From positions 9,740,748 to 9,804,747 of the forward strand of contig JARWKL010000006.1 of assembly GCA_029961685.1 (NCBI GenBank): a DNA stretch of 64,000 nt, in the 5' to 3' direction. How positions within the stretch are numbered: the first letter of the stretch is position 1; each line of letters starts with the position of its first letter. A program made the position numbers and the translations under genes. A model generated the notes under the pieces. That model saw nothing but the letters and a program-made list of their open reading frames with translations, did no database searches and was not told where the DNA came from. Source of the DNA: Aristolochia californica (taxonomy: Eukaryota; Streptophyta; Magnoliopsida; Piperales; Aristolochiaceae). Positions 34,901-47,083 of the stretch are shown piece by piece.

Positions 34901-36446
34901 AGAGTTGGTAATCTATCAATAAATTTAGCTTTCCAATATTCATTATTGGCATCGGTTCTTTGCATAACCTTAGTGAGGAAAACATCTTTATACCATCTAA
35001 AATGGCTAAGTGTTCTACACCTTAGATTCTGCAACACCTCTCTTCCCTTATCAATAGTGGAAGTTAAATTGCCAATAAAATGATGAACAATACATGAAAT
35101 TAAGGTATAAACCGCATCATCCTCACCAAGGTAGGCCTGGCCTGATTCAGTTTTAATTACCTTTTTAGAATTATAAATTTCATGATGTTGTTCAGGGGTG
35201 AGGATATTATCCCACCAACCTTTAAGGGTTCCAGAAAACCCAGCAGTTAAGATTTCTGCTATTCCTTGATCAGTATTCTTATGTTGCCGACAAATTGTAC
35301 AATACATAAGCATTCGGCGACAATGTTCTAGAATCTGATATTCAGACATGGCATCTATGTTCCATTCATAGATTGATCTTCCATCATAAGCCTTTTGATC
35401 TATATACACATTCTCTTCATATAATAGGTTCTGAGGTGTAGGTCTATGATAATAGAGTTTGCGATTTAGATCCCTATCCCGAGTAGATTTTTTAGTATAA
35501 TTTAATTTTTGAATACTTGGTTGGTCCCTAATCATGTCCTGAAACATTTCTTCAGTCTGATTGACATTGGTTAAATCCAAATCTTTAAGATTAGAGTTTT
35601 GACCTTCATCAGAGTCAGAGTATGCTGAAGGAGTTAAATCTTAAGTATTTTGTGATAAAGAATCTTCTTGAGAATCTAAAACCTGAATGCTTTTTAAAAT
35701 CTCATCGGCTTTAGCCGCTTTGGCTTGTTTGAGTTGATCTTCAGAAAGATTTAGTCTTCCAGGGTTAATAATTTGTCAACAACTTCAGAATTATTATCCA
35801 ATTTAAAATTCCTAATTGGAATATGTGGTTTGATGTGTGGTTTATTATTCATCAATAAAGGTAACTTTCGAGAAGATAAGTCAAAAGGATTTTGACAATA
35901 TTTCTCCTGTGTCCCTTTGTCCAATAAATCTTCATTGCGCGTAAGCTGTTGGCCTTTCATTTGAAGATTTAAATTGGTAAAGTTGTTTTGTCTCCTGATC
36001 TGACCCATAGGATTCTAGCTAATTTCAGGATTAACAAAAGCAACGGCTTCTACAAAATCAGGAGCTTTGCCTTATGTGCTTGACCATTCAAGCTTAATAG
36101 GATTAGTCAGAGGATGAACTGATCGAATATTGATACCAGACATCAGCTGCCATTCTTTCGTTAGGGTTGAAAGAGTGGGAGAGGTGGAAGAAACTAAGGG
36201 TCGTTTCTCCGCTTGCTTATGTCTGAAACGCATAAACCAATCAACGAAAGACATAATAACCTTATTTGTTTCCAAATAAAGACAAAAGTCGTTTGATAAT
36301 TCCATGTGTTCTGTGGCCCCATAGGTGTCAAAAAACCAATCTTTGAAACCTAGATTATTGGGGTGAAAGAATTCAGCTTTAATGGCTGCGCGATCCACCA
36401 CAAAAGGTGGGGCGGCTGGGGTACGCTGTAAGGATGTAAAAATCAT
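31989..36446 (-). pseudogene. ORF2 coat protein-protease-RT-RNase H polyprotein (broken, full length)
   Basis: It runs from ATG 36444-36446 to a stop overlapping the ORF3 start. The coat protein core is open over 34,885-35,580 and includes GWWDN. The knuckle lies at about 34,455-34,500. The protease keeps DSGA (33841-33849) and RT keeps YIDD (32811-32822). A 269-residue frame (32,916-33,725) spans the end of protease and most of RT. Breaks include a TGG-to-TGA stop at 32916-32918 in the FEWNVMPF block, a two-base loss near 34,900, a stop near 35,642 and a stop in RNase H near 32,502. Confidence 0.88.
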
Positions 36447-36448
36447 AG

Positions 36449-37309
36449 TTACAGAGTAAAACCGGTCATGTCACTGGGAGTGGGAGAAGTCCTATCATGC
36501 TCCCTTCCTTGGTAGACCCCATGAGGTATCTGGGTTTCTAATATGTAGACTCCTTTTAATGAGGAATCATCCTTGATGGATTGTTTTTTATCCAATTCTT
36601 GTAGGGGAGAGGATTGGCCTACATCTGAATATCTGGATGACGTTGGTGGTAAAGAAACTCGGTAAGGAGTTTTGTCTTTGAAATTAATTATCACATCGCC
36701 ATCAGCTGATTGGATGACTTGATCAATATCCTGATTAATTACGAGTCGTGGAGGAACAACCTGAGGAATAGTCCAGTTGGCTGGGAAATGAATTTCCTCC
36801 CAATTGATCATTCTAGGAATGGCAACATTTGCACTCATCAGATCTGTTTTGATCAATACAATCTTACCTTGTTCTGGTAAGTGTAATACCTTAGGGACTA
36901 AGGTATTCATAATTTTGAAATGAATCCTTGGGATAACTGCAATGGTTTCAGTTCCAGGAATAAAATTGTACCCCTGTGTTAGAATCCTCAACTGGATAGA
37001 TTCTAAAAAAGTCCTATCTGTTAAAGATAGGGTGAGGTTTGGATGGACGTTAAGGTAAATAGGTCCCCACCTGAGACTTGTTTCGACAATACCCATTAAT
37101 GAGGGTTTCCAATCCAAACAACGACCATCACGAAGTATGGCCTGAAGCCATGTGTTCATCCCTAATAAGGTCAAGGATTTGAATGCAATCTGGATGCACC
37201 CAATATGCATATATTTCTTTTCAGTATCTGCAAGATACTTATTAAGATCGGTTAACTCTAATAATTTAAGAGTTGAATCTTGATTTTCAAGGTTAATTGT
37301 TTGTTCCAT
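36449..37309 (-). pseudogene. Movement protein gene, N-terminally truncated
   Basis: A 286-codon open frame covers the movement protein from the block starting MEQTINLE to the normal stop. About 50 N-terminal residues are missing because the copy is fused at about 37,315 to zinc-knuckle sequence of element 6. Apart from this it is intact. Confidence 0.82.
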
Positions 37310-37318
37310 GGATTAATG

Positions 37319-38822
37319 TTGAATCTTGATTCTCAAACCTTCATCAATCTGAAGTTGGTTAAGTTTCTCTTTGGTTTTGCATCTATTTGAATAGTGGCCT
37401 AATTTACCACGTTGATAACAGCCAATTTTCTTTTTGTCTGGAGGATTGCAGCTAGGAGGTGGTCTCTGACGAGGAGGTCTCCTAGGTTCATGACGAGTCT
37501 TTTGATGAGACTGTCATTTTGGATATCTCTTACTCTGGTGTGAGTAGGGTTCCTGTCTCTTAGAATGAGAGACTTTACCTTTTCCCTTCCTTTGATTGGA
37601 AGGTGGTGGTCCTGTGTCACAAGCAAATTGTTCACAGAATTCACCAAGCTCACGCTTACCAGCAAGATTTTGATTTTTAAGCTGAGCTTGAAGCTTTAAA
37701 TCATTACATAAGGTCAATCCTTCTTGGATGATAGCACTGGTAAGGAGACCATATGTATATTGATGGTAGTTTATAAATCCTACCTCATTACCTAACCTTT
37801 TTCTTACCTTGCTGGCAAAAAGAGTAGGTAATCCATCAATAAATTTAGCTTTCCAATATTCATTATTGCCATCTGGTCTTTGCATAACCTTAGTGAGGAA
37901 AACATCCTTATACCATCTAAAATGGCTAAGTGTTCGACACCTAAGATTTTTCAAAACCTCTCTTCCCTTATCTGATTGGGAAGTAAAATTTCCAATGAAA
38001 TGATGAACAATACAGGAAATTAGGGTTTAAACTGCATCGTCCTCACCGAGGTAGGCTTGGCCAGATTCAGTTTTGATAACCTTCTTTGAATTATAAATTT
38101 CCTGATGTTGTTCAAGGGTGAAGATATTATCCCACCAACCTTTGAGGGCTCCAGAAAACCCTGCAGTAAGCATTTCTGCAATTACTTGATCGGAATTCTT
38201 ATGTTGCCGACAGATTGTACAATACATAAGCATTTAGCAACAATGTTCCAATATCTGATAGTCAAATAATCCATCTATTTTCCATTCATAAATGGATTTG
38301 CCATCATAAGATTTTTTTTATCTAAATACACATTCTCTTCATACAATAGGTCCTGTAGTGTAGGCCTATGGTAATAAAGTTTGTGATTTAGATCCCAACG
38401 CCGAGTAGATTTTTTATCATAATCTAATTTTTGGATACTCGAGTCTTGAATCATTTCTTGAAGAATTTCTTCAATTTGTGAAACATTGGTTAGACCTAAA
38501 TCTTTGAGATTCAAGTCTTGACCTACATCAGAATCAGAGTATGCTGAAGGAGTTAAATCTTCAGTATTTTGAGATGAAGAAGAATCTTCATGAGATTCTA
38601 GCACTTGAATGCTTTTTAGAATCTCGGCAGCTTTGGCTTCCTTGGCTTTTTTGAGTTGATCTTCAGAAAGATTCAACCGTCTAAGCCAAGATAATAATTC
38701 CTCAGCAACTTCAAAATTATTATCCAATCTAAAGTTCCTAATGGGAACAGGTGGTTTGATGAGTTGTTTATTGTTCATCAATAAAGGTAATTTTCGAGAA
38801 GATAAGTCATAAGGATTTTGAA
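37319..38822 (-). pseudogene. ORF2 coat protein and knuckle fragment
   Basis: This runs from the acidic region (38,520-38,600, block SAYSDSDVGQ) through the coat protein core and the basic tail to the knuckle at about 37,375-37,420, whose first Cys codon is altered. A 188-codon frame (38,275-38,841) and a 146-codon frame (37,514-37,954) are open. At 38,822 it is fused to intergenic DNA as in element 4. Confidence 0.83.
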
Positions 38823-38861
38823 ACCATTTGAAATCCACCACTAAAACAAAAAAGTAATCCT

Positions 38862-39215
38862 CTATAATTGAGGCGGTTGTGAGTCATTATCTCTATAATT
38901 GAGATTCTTGGATGAGTCATCTTGATCATCTTTATCATCCGGATCTCCATGATTGAGATTAGGACAAGACCTTTGATGGGCTTGGTCCCATAACATCTTT
39001 TGTTGACGAAGAGCTTTTACTCTTATCCTATGCAGGCGGCTACTGGCGGCATCCCATGAATGTGACTTTATGGAGAATGGCCGACCAAAGATACTGTATG
39101 AGCCTGGCGTGATATGACAAATAGGCCAACTGTGGGCCGGAGGATAAGATTTGCTCTGTAGCTTTTGGACGGACTTGGCCGACGAATCAGGAACAGATTT
39201 ATCTGTCATAGTCAT
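38862..39215 (-). CDS. ORF4 small basic protein, unknown function
   Basis: This is a 117-residue open frame, nearly identical to that at 19,638. It starts MTMTDKS, 12 bases after the ORF3 stop. The conserved centre and basic stretch are complete, and the acidic insertion before the end is present. The downstream promoter region is deleted. Function unknown. Confidence 0.62.
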   Translation of the reverse strand: MTMTDKSVPDSSAKSVQKLQSKSYPPAHSWPICHITPGSYSIFGRPFSIKSHSWDAASSRLHRIRVKALRQQKMLWDQAHQRSCPNLNHGDPDDKDDQDDSSKNLNYRDNDSQPPQL

Positions 39216-39227
39216 TTCCTGGAAAAA

Positions 39228-40523
39228 TTATTTGCCTTTAGATGTTGATTTAAACATCTCTATCATTGCATTGATATATTCGTCAGGATCCTCTAGGGGC
39301 TGACTATCTGGTAAGAATTCATTAGCATTATCATCATGCTCTGTACTAGTAAAGTCCTCAATGTCTTCATCGTCTGCAACGGATGGTTCCGAAACTGACA
39401 TGTTGTCATCTGCAGGGTGAGCTGATGTGCCTTCATTGCACTTAGTAGCCATAGAATCCTTCATTGATTCGAATATTTTTTTCATAATATCTTTTTTCGA
39501 TATATTCAGAATCAAACTCTTTAATTGAGTTTTGAAACTGGTGAATAAATTATCGGAGTCATAATGGACCTCTGGGACGCGATGCAATCCAAGATTATTT
39601 TCATTTTGCATGATAGCAGACTTAATTTCTGCTACTTTTGTATCAATGTTGGGGAAATTTTTTCACCAACGAACATGAAATGTTCTTACTCATACTGGTA
39701 GGCTTTTTTCATTAAAGCCTGCTATACAATCCCATCTCCAAATCCATGGTAAAGAAAATACCATAAAGAAGATAAGATTATCCCACTGTTTTGGGGGTTT
39801 TTCATAACCCAGAGCTTTAAGCTCAGGACTGGATTGAGTCCATTTGACAAAACAAGCCTTAATGGGCTCAGGTAAGATCGAAATGGGTGGCCCACATTTG
39901 TTCCACCAGGCAAATACCCAATTGGGTAGAGGTAAGGACCTCTGAAAAACATTCTTTTCCCATTGGAAAAACCATGAATGTCTATGGGAAGGATTTTGGT
40001 AATAAAAGGTATTATACCAAGAATCCATATAATCCCAATAATTAAATTCCTTATCATTACGAAGGTAAGCTGCTTTAGCTAAATCAAATTTTCCCCAAGT
40101 TGAGGGATGGATAAATCTTTGTATTGTACATTTGCTGTACGCTCTTGGGCTATCCCATTTAGCCACATTGGTCAGTGTATGATGCACTGCTATTGAATTT
40201 AAATGAACCAAAATTGATTAAAAGGAATACCATCATTTTCCTGCACGGATGGGACAGTAGGCTTCTCCAAGCCATTTCTGTAACATCTCCCAGGAATCCA
40301 ATGTACCCTCAAGGTCCTCTTTATTGAGGAATAAAATTGTCTCCGTATCCGAAAGAGTAATATACTCTGGTTCGACTTCCAGTGTCTCTTTATACGACAT
40401 TGGGGCTTTGCCCTTCTTGTCAGAGGAATTTCCTCGTTCTTGATTCTTTCGGCCTTGGCCTCTTGATTGTTGATTACCACGTCCTCTCATTGGGAGTGGA
40501 TTGCCCCTTGCGGGGTTATACAT
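39228..40523 (-). pseudogene. ORF3 protein, unknown function (nearly open)
   Basis: This is the only type A copy in which the shared TAG is a sense codon (CAG, 39942-39944), so the frame runs through the middle of the protein over 39,690-40,211. It is broken by a TGG-to-TGA stop at 39663-39665 in the RWWKN block and a frame problem near 40,210. The start ATG (40521-40523) overlaps the ORF2 stop. RG-rich start, tryptophan-rich middle and acidic end are all visible. Confidence 0.77.
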
Positions 40524-43500
40524 GATTTCGACCTTGGAGAAATTCACGGGGTTAGAAAATCAGGTAAGGAGTTTAATTCTCCTTTGATATGTTCTATATC
40601 AAAATCAAAGGCGCTTAATTCCGCCTGCTATCTGGCAAAGATTTATTTGGAAGTAAGATTCTTCACATCCTTCTTAAGAATCGATTTGGCTGCTGAACAA
40701 TCAACTCTTAAAAGGAATTTCTGATTTAATAAATCATCTTGGAATTTATGAATGCCCTTAATTATTGCCAAAATTTCTTGTTTTATAGTAGAATAATTAA
40801 TATGTGCATCATGCCAATTGCTAGAGGTAAATCTAACAAGTTCTTCTTTACCTGTGGGATTTCTTTGTTTTAAGATACCACCATAGCCTATATGGGAAGC
40901 ATTAGTCTCTACTACCTTCGGATATGAAGGATTGGTTAGGTTAAGACAAGGGAGTTGTTTAACCTTACTCTTGATCAGTTGGACTGCCTGTGTATGTTTA
41001 GGAGTCCAAGGCTCAGGATTCTTTCTGAGTCTTTTATGCAATATTGTAGAGTTTTGGGCAAGATGAGGATAATAATCTGCAATATAATTGAGACTTCCTA
41101 GAAATTTCTGAAGTTGAGTTTTCTCCAGTAATTCATCTGGAAACTTGGAGGCAAACTCAATGCTTCTATCAATGGGAACTATTTTCCCCTTGTGGATATT
41201 ATGACCTAAAAATCGAACAGAGGTCTGAAACAATTTCATTTTCGGTGCCGATATCACCAACCCATGTTTTCTAATAACTGTTTTGAAAACATGTAAATGC
41301 TTAAAATGGGCATCAATAGATTATGAATAAACAAGAATATCATCAATATAAACAATAGTAAATTCAGAATATAGAGCAAATATATCATTCATGATATTTT
41401 GAAATTCAGATGGAGCATTTTTCAAACCGAAAGGCATAACATTCCATTCAAAGTGACCAAAAGGGACAGTGAATGCAGTCTTGTATTTATCCTTTTCATT
41501 AATTTGAATTTGCCAATATTCAGATTTCAAATCAAATTTGGAAAATATTTTAGCAGAAAACAATCTGTCTAATAAATCTTTTTTATTTGGGATAGGATAG
41601 TGAATCCATCTCAAACAATCATTCAGTGGTTTATAATTAACCACTAATCGAGGAACACCTCGTTCCTTCTCTGCATTTTTATTGACATAAAAAGCAATAC
41701 AACTCCATGGGGTGTAAGATTTTTGAATTAATTTTTTGTCCAACAGATTTTGGATTTCCTGTTTACAGAGGTCTAGTAAGGCATGTTTCATTTGACTAGG
41801 CCTGGCTTTGGTGGGAATGGTTCTTTCATTGAACCCATCAATATATGGTAAAGACACAATATATTTATGTCGATCCCAAAAAGCTGTAGAAATGTCACTA
41901 CAAATTTCTTGGGTTAATAATTTCTGAAGAGAACTAATTTTCGCTTTGATGTTGATAGTTTCTAGCTGTTGTTCAAGAGTTAAAAATTGAATTTGTTTAT
42001 GCAGGAAACTAAGATGATGTTCTTTCACATTTCTCAATTCGGAAATCTCATTGATAAAACTAATTTGAGGAGGATATTTGAAAGGGAAATATATAGGTTT
42101 ATTATTAACTTGTCCATGAATTCCATGGTTGTCGATGCCTTTAATTGGCATTATTTTTTTCCAAAAAAGGAGTACCTAATATGACTTGTTGAGTCATATT
42201 TTTTACTAACAAAAAGTCGGTAATAATGCACTGACCATTAGTACAGATGGAGGCATTATTTAATTTATATTTAATCTTCATTTTGTCTCCATTAGCATTG
42301 GCTAAAGTTTGAGTTGTTTTCTCAAAATATTGGGTTGGAATCAACCCTTCCTGGATGCAGTTTAAGTCTGCTCCACTATCAGTCAGAGCTGTCAATTTAG
42401 GAATGACAAAGTTCTGATCAATCACTAAATTAATCACAGTATGCCATCTTTGATGGATGACTTTAATGATCTGATTCAGAAAAGATTCCTTTGATTTCTT
42501 TTCTGATTGTACACTATTTTGTGCACATTTTTGTTCAAGCTGTTTATACAGGGATTTTAATTCTTTTAATTCAAGCTTGATTTCTTTAATTTCTCCTTGT
42601 AATGAGGAGATGGATATGGGTTGTTTTGAAGAGTGGGTTCTTCATGATGACCAATAATTTCCTTCAAAGAATAAGGTTTTACTCCTTGAATGGGAGAACT
42701 CTTTGAAGTACTTTGAATTTGAGCAAGATATTCTTTGATTAAATATCTTTTGGTTTGAGGATCTTCCTCTTGATCAATGTTCTTAAGCATAAGCTGTTGA
42801 TCAGTAGTAAGAACATTAATCTGATGCATTTGAGCCACAGATTGTAGATGAGAACAACTGCAATCTGGGTCATCTTCTGATTGGTTGGATGAGGCATAAT
42901 CAAGGTCATCCCCAGATCAGAATTTAAGAGAATTTTAGCCAACTGGATTTTCAATCCTTCATCGATTTGAAGTTGGTTCAATTTCTCTTTTGTTTTGCAT
43001 CGATTAGAATAGTGGCCTAATTTACCACATTTATAATAGACAATTTTCTTTTTGTCTGGCTGAGTTCTTCTAGGAGGTGGTCTTAGACGAGAAGTCTTTC
43101 TTGGAGGAGGTCTCCTAGATTCATGACTAGTCTTATTATAAGACTGTCTTTTGGGATATCTCCTACTCCTGTTGGAGTAGGGATCTGGTCTCGTTTTATG
43201 CGAGACCTTCCCTTTTCCCTTCCTTTGATGGGAAGGTTGTGGTCCTGTGTCATAGGCAAACTGTTCACAAAATTCACCAAGCTCACGCTTACCAGTCAGA
43301 TTTTGTTTCTTAAGCTGAGCTTGAAGTTTTAAATCATTACATAAGGTCAGTCCTTCTTTGATGATAGCACTGGTAAGGAGACCGTAGGTATATTGTTGGT
43401 AGTTGATCATTCCTACCTCATTACCTAACCGTTTGCGTACTTTGCTAGCAAAAAGTGTTGGTAATCCATCAATAAATTTCGCTTTCTAATATTCATTATT

Positions 43501-45039
43501 GGCATCGGTTCTTTGCATAACCTTAGTAAGGAAAACATCTTTATACCATCTAAAATGGCTAAGTGTTCGGCATCTAAGATTTTGCAAAACCTCTCTTCCC
43601 TTATCAGTAGTAGACATCAAATTGGCAATAAAATGGTGAACAATACATGAAATCAAGGTATAAACTGCATCATCCTCGCCGAGGTATGCTTATCATAATT
43701 CAGTTTTGATAACCTTTTTGGAATTTTAGATTTCATGATGTTGTTCGGCAGTGAGGATATTATCCCACCAACCTTTGAGGGTTCCAGAAAACCCAGCAGT
43801 TAACATTTCTGCTATGCCGTGATCTGAATTTTTATGTTATCTACAGATGGTAGCATACATAAGCATTCTTCGACAATGTTCTAAAATCTGATATTCAGAC
43901 ATAGAATCTATGTTCCATTCATAAATGGATCTGCCATCATAGGCTTTTTGATCTATATATACATTCTCTTCATATAATAGGTCTTGAGGTGTAGGCCTAT
44001 GATAATAAAGCTTGTGATTTAGACCCCAACGCCGAGTAGATTTCTTAGTATAATCCAATTTTTGAATACTCGGTTGATCTTTAATCCTTTCCTGAAGAAT
44101 TGCTTCAGTTTGATTGATATTAGTTAAACCCAAATCATGAAGATTAAGGTTTTGACCTTCATCAAAATCAGAGTATGCTGAAGGAGTTAAATCTTCAGTA
44201 TTATTTTGTGATAAAGAATCTTCTTGAGATTCTTCATCCTGTGATTCGTCAACTTCCAATACATGGAGACTTTTGCGAACCGCATTAGCCTAGGCTTCAT
44301 GAGCCTGTTGGGCTTGTTTGATTTGATCTTCGGAAAGATTTAATTTTCCAAGCCTGGTTAATAATTCTTCAACAACCTCAGAATTATTATCCAATTTAAA
44401 GTTCCTAATTGGAACAGGTGGTTTGATGAGTGGTTTACCATCCATCAACAAAGGTAATTTACGAGAAGATAAGTCAAAGGGATTCTGACAGTATTTCTCG
44501 AGAGTACCATGATCCAATAAATCTTCAACATGAGTTAGCTGTTGGCCTATCGTTTGGAGATTTAAATTGGTAAAGGTTTTTTTTCTCCTGATCTGACCCA
44601 TAGGATTCAGAGAGATTTCAGGATTAACAAAAGCAACTGCTTCTACAAAATCAGGGGATTTTCCTGAGGGACTTGGAAATTCAAGTCGGATCGGATCAGT
44701 AGGAGGATGGACTGATCAGATATTGATCCCAGACATGAGATGCCATTCTTTCGTTAGGGTAGAAAGACTGGGAGCAGTGGATGAAACTAAGGGTCGTTTC
44801 TCTGCTTGCTTTAGTCTGGTTTGCATGAACCAATCAACAAAGGACATGATAACCTTATTTGTTTCCAAATAAAGATAAAAGTCATTTGACAATTCCATGC
44901 GTTCTGCGGCCCCATAGATGTCAAAAAACAAATCTTTGAAACCTAGATTATTGGGGTGAAAGAATTCAGCTTTAATGGCTGCGCGGTCCACCACAAAAGG
45001 TGGTGGGTCATAGGTACTCTATTGAGGTGTAAAAATCAT
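40516..45039 (-). pseudogene. ORF2 coat protein-protease-RT-RNase H polyprotein (broken, full length)
   Basis: The span of 4,524 bases, about 1,500 codons, gives the best estimate of ORF2 length. Landmarks by codon: knuckle about 668-681 (42997-43038, first Cys changed to Tyr), protease DSGA about 887 (42372-42380), RT YIDD about 1,230 (41339-41350), RNase H first motif about 1,380. The RNase H Asp is Asn (40901-40903). A 276-residue RT frame (41,321-42,151) is open and ends at a TAA three codons after YIDDIL. Other breaks lie near 42,640, 43,490 and 44,285. Confidence 0.9.
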
Positions 45040-45041
45040 AA

Positions 45042-45413
45042 TCACAGAGTAAAACCAGTCATTTCACTGGGAGTGGGAGAAGTTCTGTCATGCTCCCTTT
45101 CTCGGTAGACCCCATGAAGTATCTGGGTGTCTGATAGGTGGATTCCTTTTAATGAGGAATCATCCTTGATAGATTGTTTTTCATCCAATTCCTGTAGGCG
45201 AGTAGATGGGCCTACATCCGAATATCTGGATGACGTGGGTGGTAAAGAGACTCGGTAGGGAGTCTTGTCTTTGAAATTGATTACCACATTGCCATTTGTT
45301 GATTGGATGACATGATCAATATCCTGATTAATCAGGAGTCGTGGAGGAATAGCCTGAGGAATAGTCCAGTTGGCTGGGAAACAAATTTCCTCCCAATTGA
45401 TCATCCTTGGATC
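45042..45413 (-). pseudogene. Movement protein gene, 3' part
   Basis: About 120 C-terminal codons remain and are open to the stop. The gene is cut at about 45,413, after the segment coding NWEEI, where unrelated bases lead into the right arm of the inverted duplication. Confidence 0.82.
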
Positions 45414-45477
45414 TTGAATCTTGAAACTTAATTTGTTTGTTCTCATCTACAATCTGTGGCACAAATGAATCAGATTA

Positions 45478-45617
45478 ATGTTCTTTTGCCCTTTATATTT
45501 TCTTTCCTTTTTCTTTCTTCTTTCTGTCTACCATTCTTTCCTTTATTTATTTCTTTCTTCTTCCATTTTTTTATCTTTTTTTTTTGTCTTTATATCTTTC
45601 TTTCTTTCTTTTAGTCT

Positions 45618-45653
<36 letters not shown>

Positions 45654-46733
45654 GTTTCTTTCTTTCTTTCATTCTTCTTTCTATCTTTATTTTTTGCTTC
45701 TTTCTTTAATCTTTCTTCTTTCTTTCCTTATTGATTCTTGCTTTTCTCTTCTTTCATTTTTTTCTTTTGTCTTTCTTTCTTTCGTTCTTCTTTCTTTCTT
45801 TCGTTTTCTTTCTTTATTTTTGTCTTCTTTCTTTCTTCCTCACTTCTTGTGTCTTTCTTGTTTAATTTTATCTTTCTTTCATTCTTGTTTCTTGCTTTTT
45901 TGTTTTTTTATTTCCTGATTATTTTTTTCTATCTACCTATTTATCTACGAATCTCTTTTTTTTTCTTCTTTCTTTAATCCTTATTTATTTATTTCTTTCT
46001 TAACCTTTCTTGTTTCTTTCTTGCTTTTGTCTTTCTTGATCCTTTCATTTTTCCTTTTTTTCTTTCATTTTTTTCTTTTTGTGTTCTTTCTTTCTTCCTT
46101 CCTTTCTATTTCATTTTTCTTTCTTTATTTCTTCTTTCTTTCTTACTCTATCTTCAGACTTATTTGTTTGTGTCTTTCTATCGTGATTCTTTCTTTGTTC
46201 TCCTTTTCTCGTTTCTAATTTCTTTCTATGTGCCTTTTTTATTTGTTCTTTCTTGTTTTTTTCATTCTTTCTTGTTTTTCCTTTCTTCTTTTATTCTTTC
46301 TTTATTTCTTGTTCTTTCTTTTATTCTTTCTGGTTTCTTTCTTTCATGTTTATTTTTTTATATTTTTCATTATTTCTCCCTTTCTAATTTCTTTCCTTTT
46401 TCTTTCTTCTTTCTATCTATCATTTTTTTGCTTTAATTATTTCTTTCTTCTTCCATTTTTTTATCTTTCTTTCTTTTTTTGGACTTTATATCTTCATTTC
46501 TTTCTTTCTTTCTTTCTGTCTTCTTTCTTTCTTTCTTTCTAGTTTCTTTCTTTCTTCCATTCTTCTTTCTATCTTTATTTATTGTTTCTTTCTTTTTTGT
46601 CAGATATTTTTTGTTGCTTTATTTCATTGTTTATGTTTCTTTCATTCTTTTTTCCTTGTTTCTTTCTTCATTATTTCTTTCTTCCTCTCTTTTCCCTTCT
46701 TTCTTGTTTATTTTTATCTATCTTTCTATCTTA
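45478..46733. repeat. TTTC polypyrimidine array
   Basis: This mirrors 17,229-18,470. Part of it (about 46,262-46,490) also matches 30,370-30,590 directly. A marker block (TATGTGCC) is at about 46,227. No gene is present. Confidence 0.93.
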
Positions 46734-46799
46734 GAAATACACCAATAAACACAAGATAAGCATCTATGATAGAGGTGGTTAAGACAAGACACCTCCATT

Positions 46800-47067
46800 A
46801 TTGAGGTTAGCTGGATTGCTTTCTCCATTATTGAGAAGGGAAAGAGACCTTTGATGTGCTTGGGCCCGGAGAATCTTTCTTTTCTTCAATGCATTAATCC
46901 TTACACAAGCAAGACGGCTACTTTCTTCAATCCACTTATGTGACTTGATGGAAAATGGCCGACCAAATAGGCCAGTTGTGGGCCGGAGGATAAGATTTCC
47001 TCTGTTGATTTTGGACGGACTTTGCCGACAAATCTTGTTGTGATGATTCTAGCATATCTTCAGACAT
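46800..47067 (-). pseudogene. ORF4 (type B, deleted and frameshifted)
   Basis: The start at 47065-47067 lies 16 bases after the ORF3 stop. The RKSYPPAH block and the HKWIEESS-like basic part are recognisable. Thirty-two bases are missing near 46,960 between two CAAA copies, which removes the conserved centre and shifts the frame. End position approximate. Confidence 0.65.
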
Positions 47068-47083
47068 CCTGCAAAGAATAAAG

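Larger units (their letters stand above)
30881..37318 (-). mobile_element. Endogenous caulimovirid element 5 (type A)
   Basis: From right to left on the minus strand it holds a movement protein gene lacking its first part, a full-length ORF2 and ORF3 cut before its acidic end. No intergenic region remains. It is not part of either large duplication and so gives an independent type A sequence. Confidence 0.88.
37776..45408 (+). repeat. Direct segmental duplication, copy 2
   Basis: This is the partner of 18,552-26,184. Homology starts in the coat protein at the segment ATAAATCCTACC and ends in MP at ATTGATCATCC. At the right border copy 1 continues with a deleted MP, while copy 2 stops. Confidence 0.88.
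37319..45413 (-). mobile_element. Endogenous caulimovirid element 6 (type A, rearranged)
   Basis: On the minus strand from the right: the 3' part of MP, a full-length ORF2, ORF3 and ORF4, then intergenic DNA fused to a second coat protein/knuckle piece. It is the sister of element 4 by direct duplication, and continues about 450 bases further at its left end. Confidence 0.88.

Noticed and set aside
31989..36446. Element 5 as a complete, potentially active virus
   Set aside because: MP lacks its start, ORF2 has several stops, ORF3 is cut and there is no promoter or primer site.
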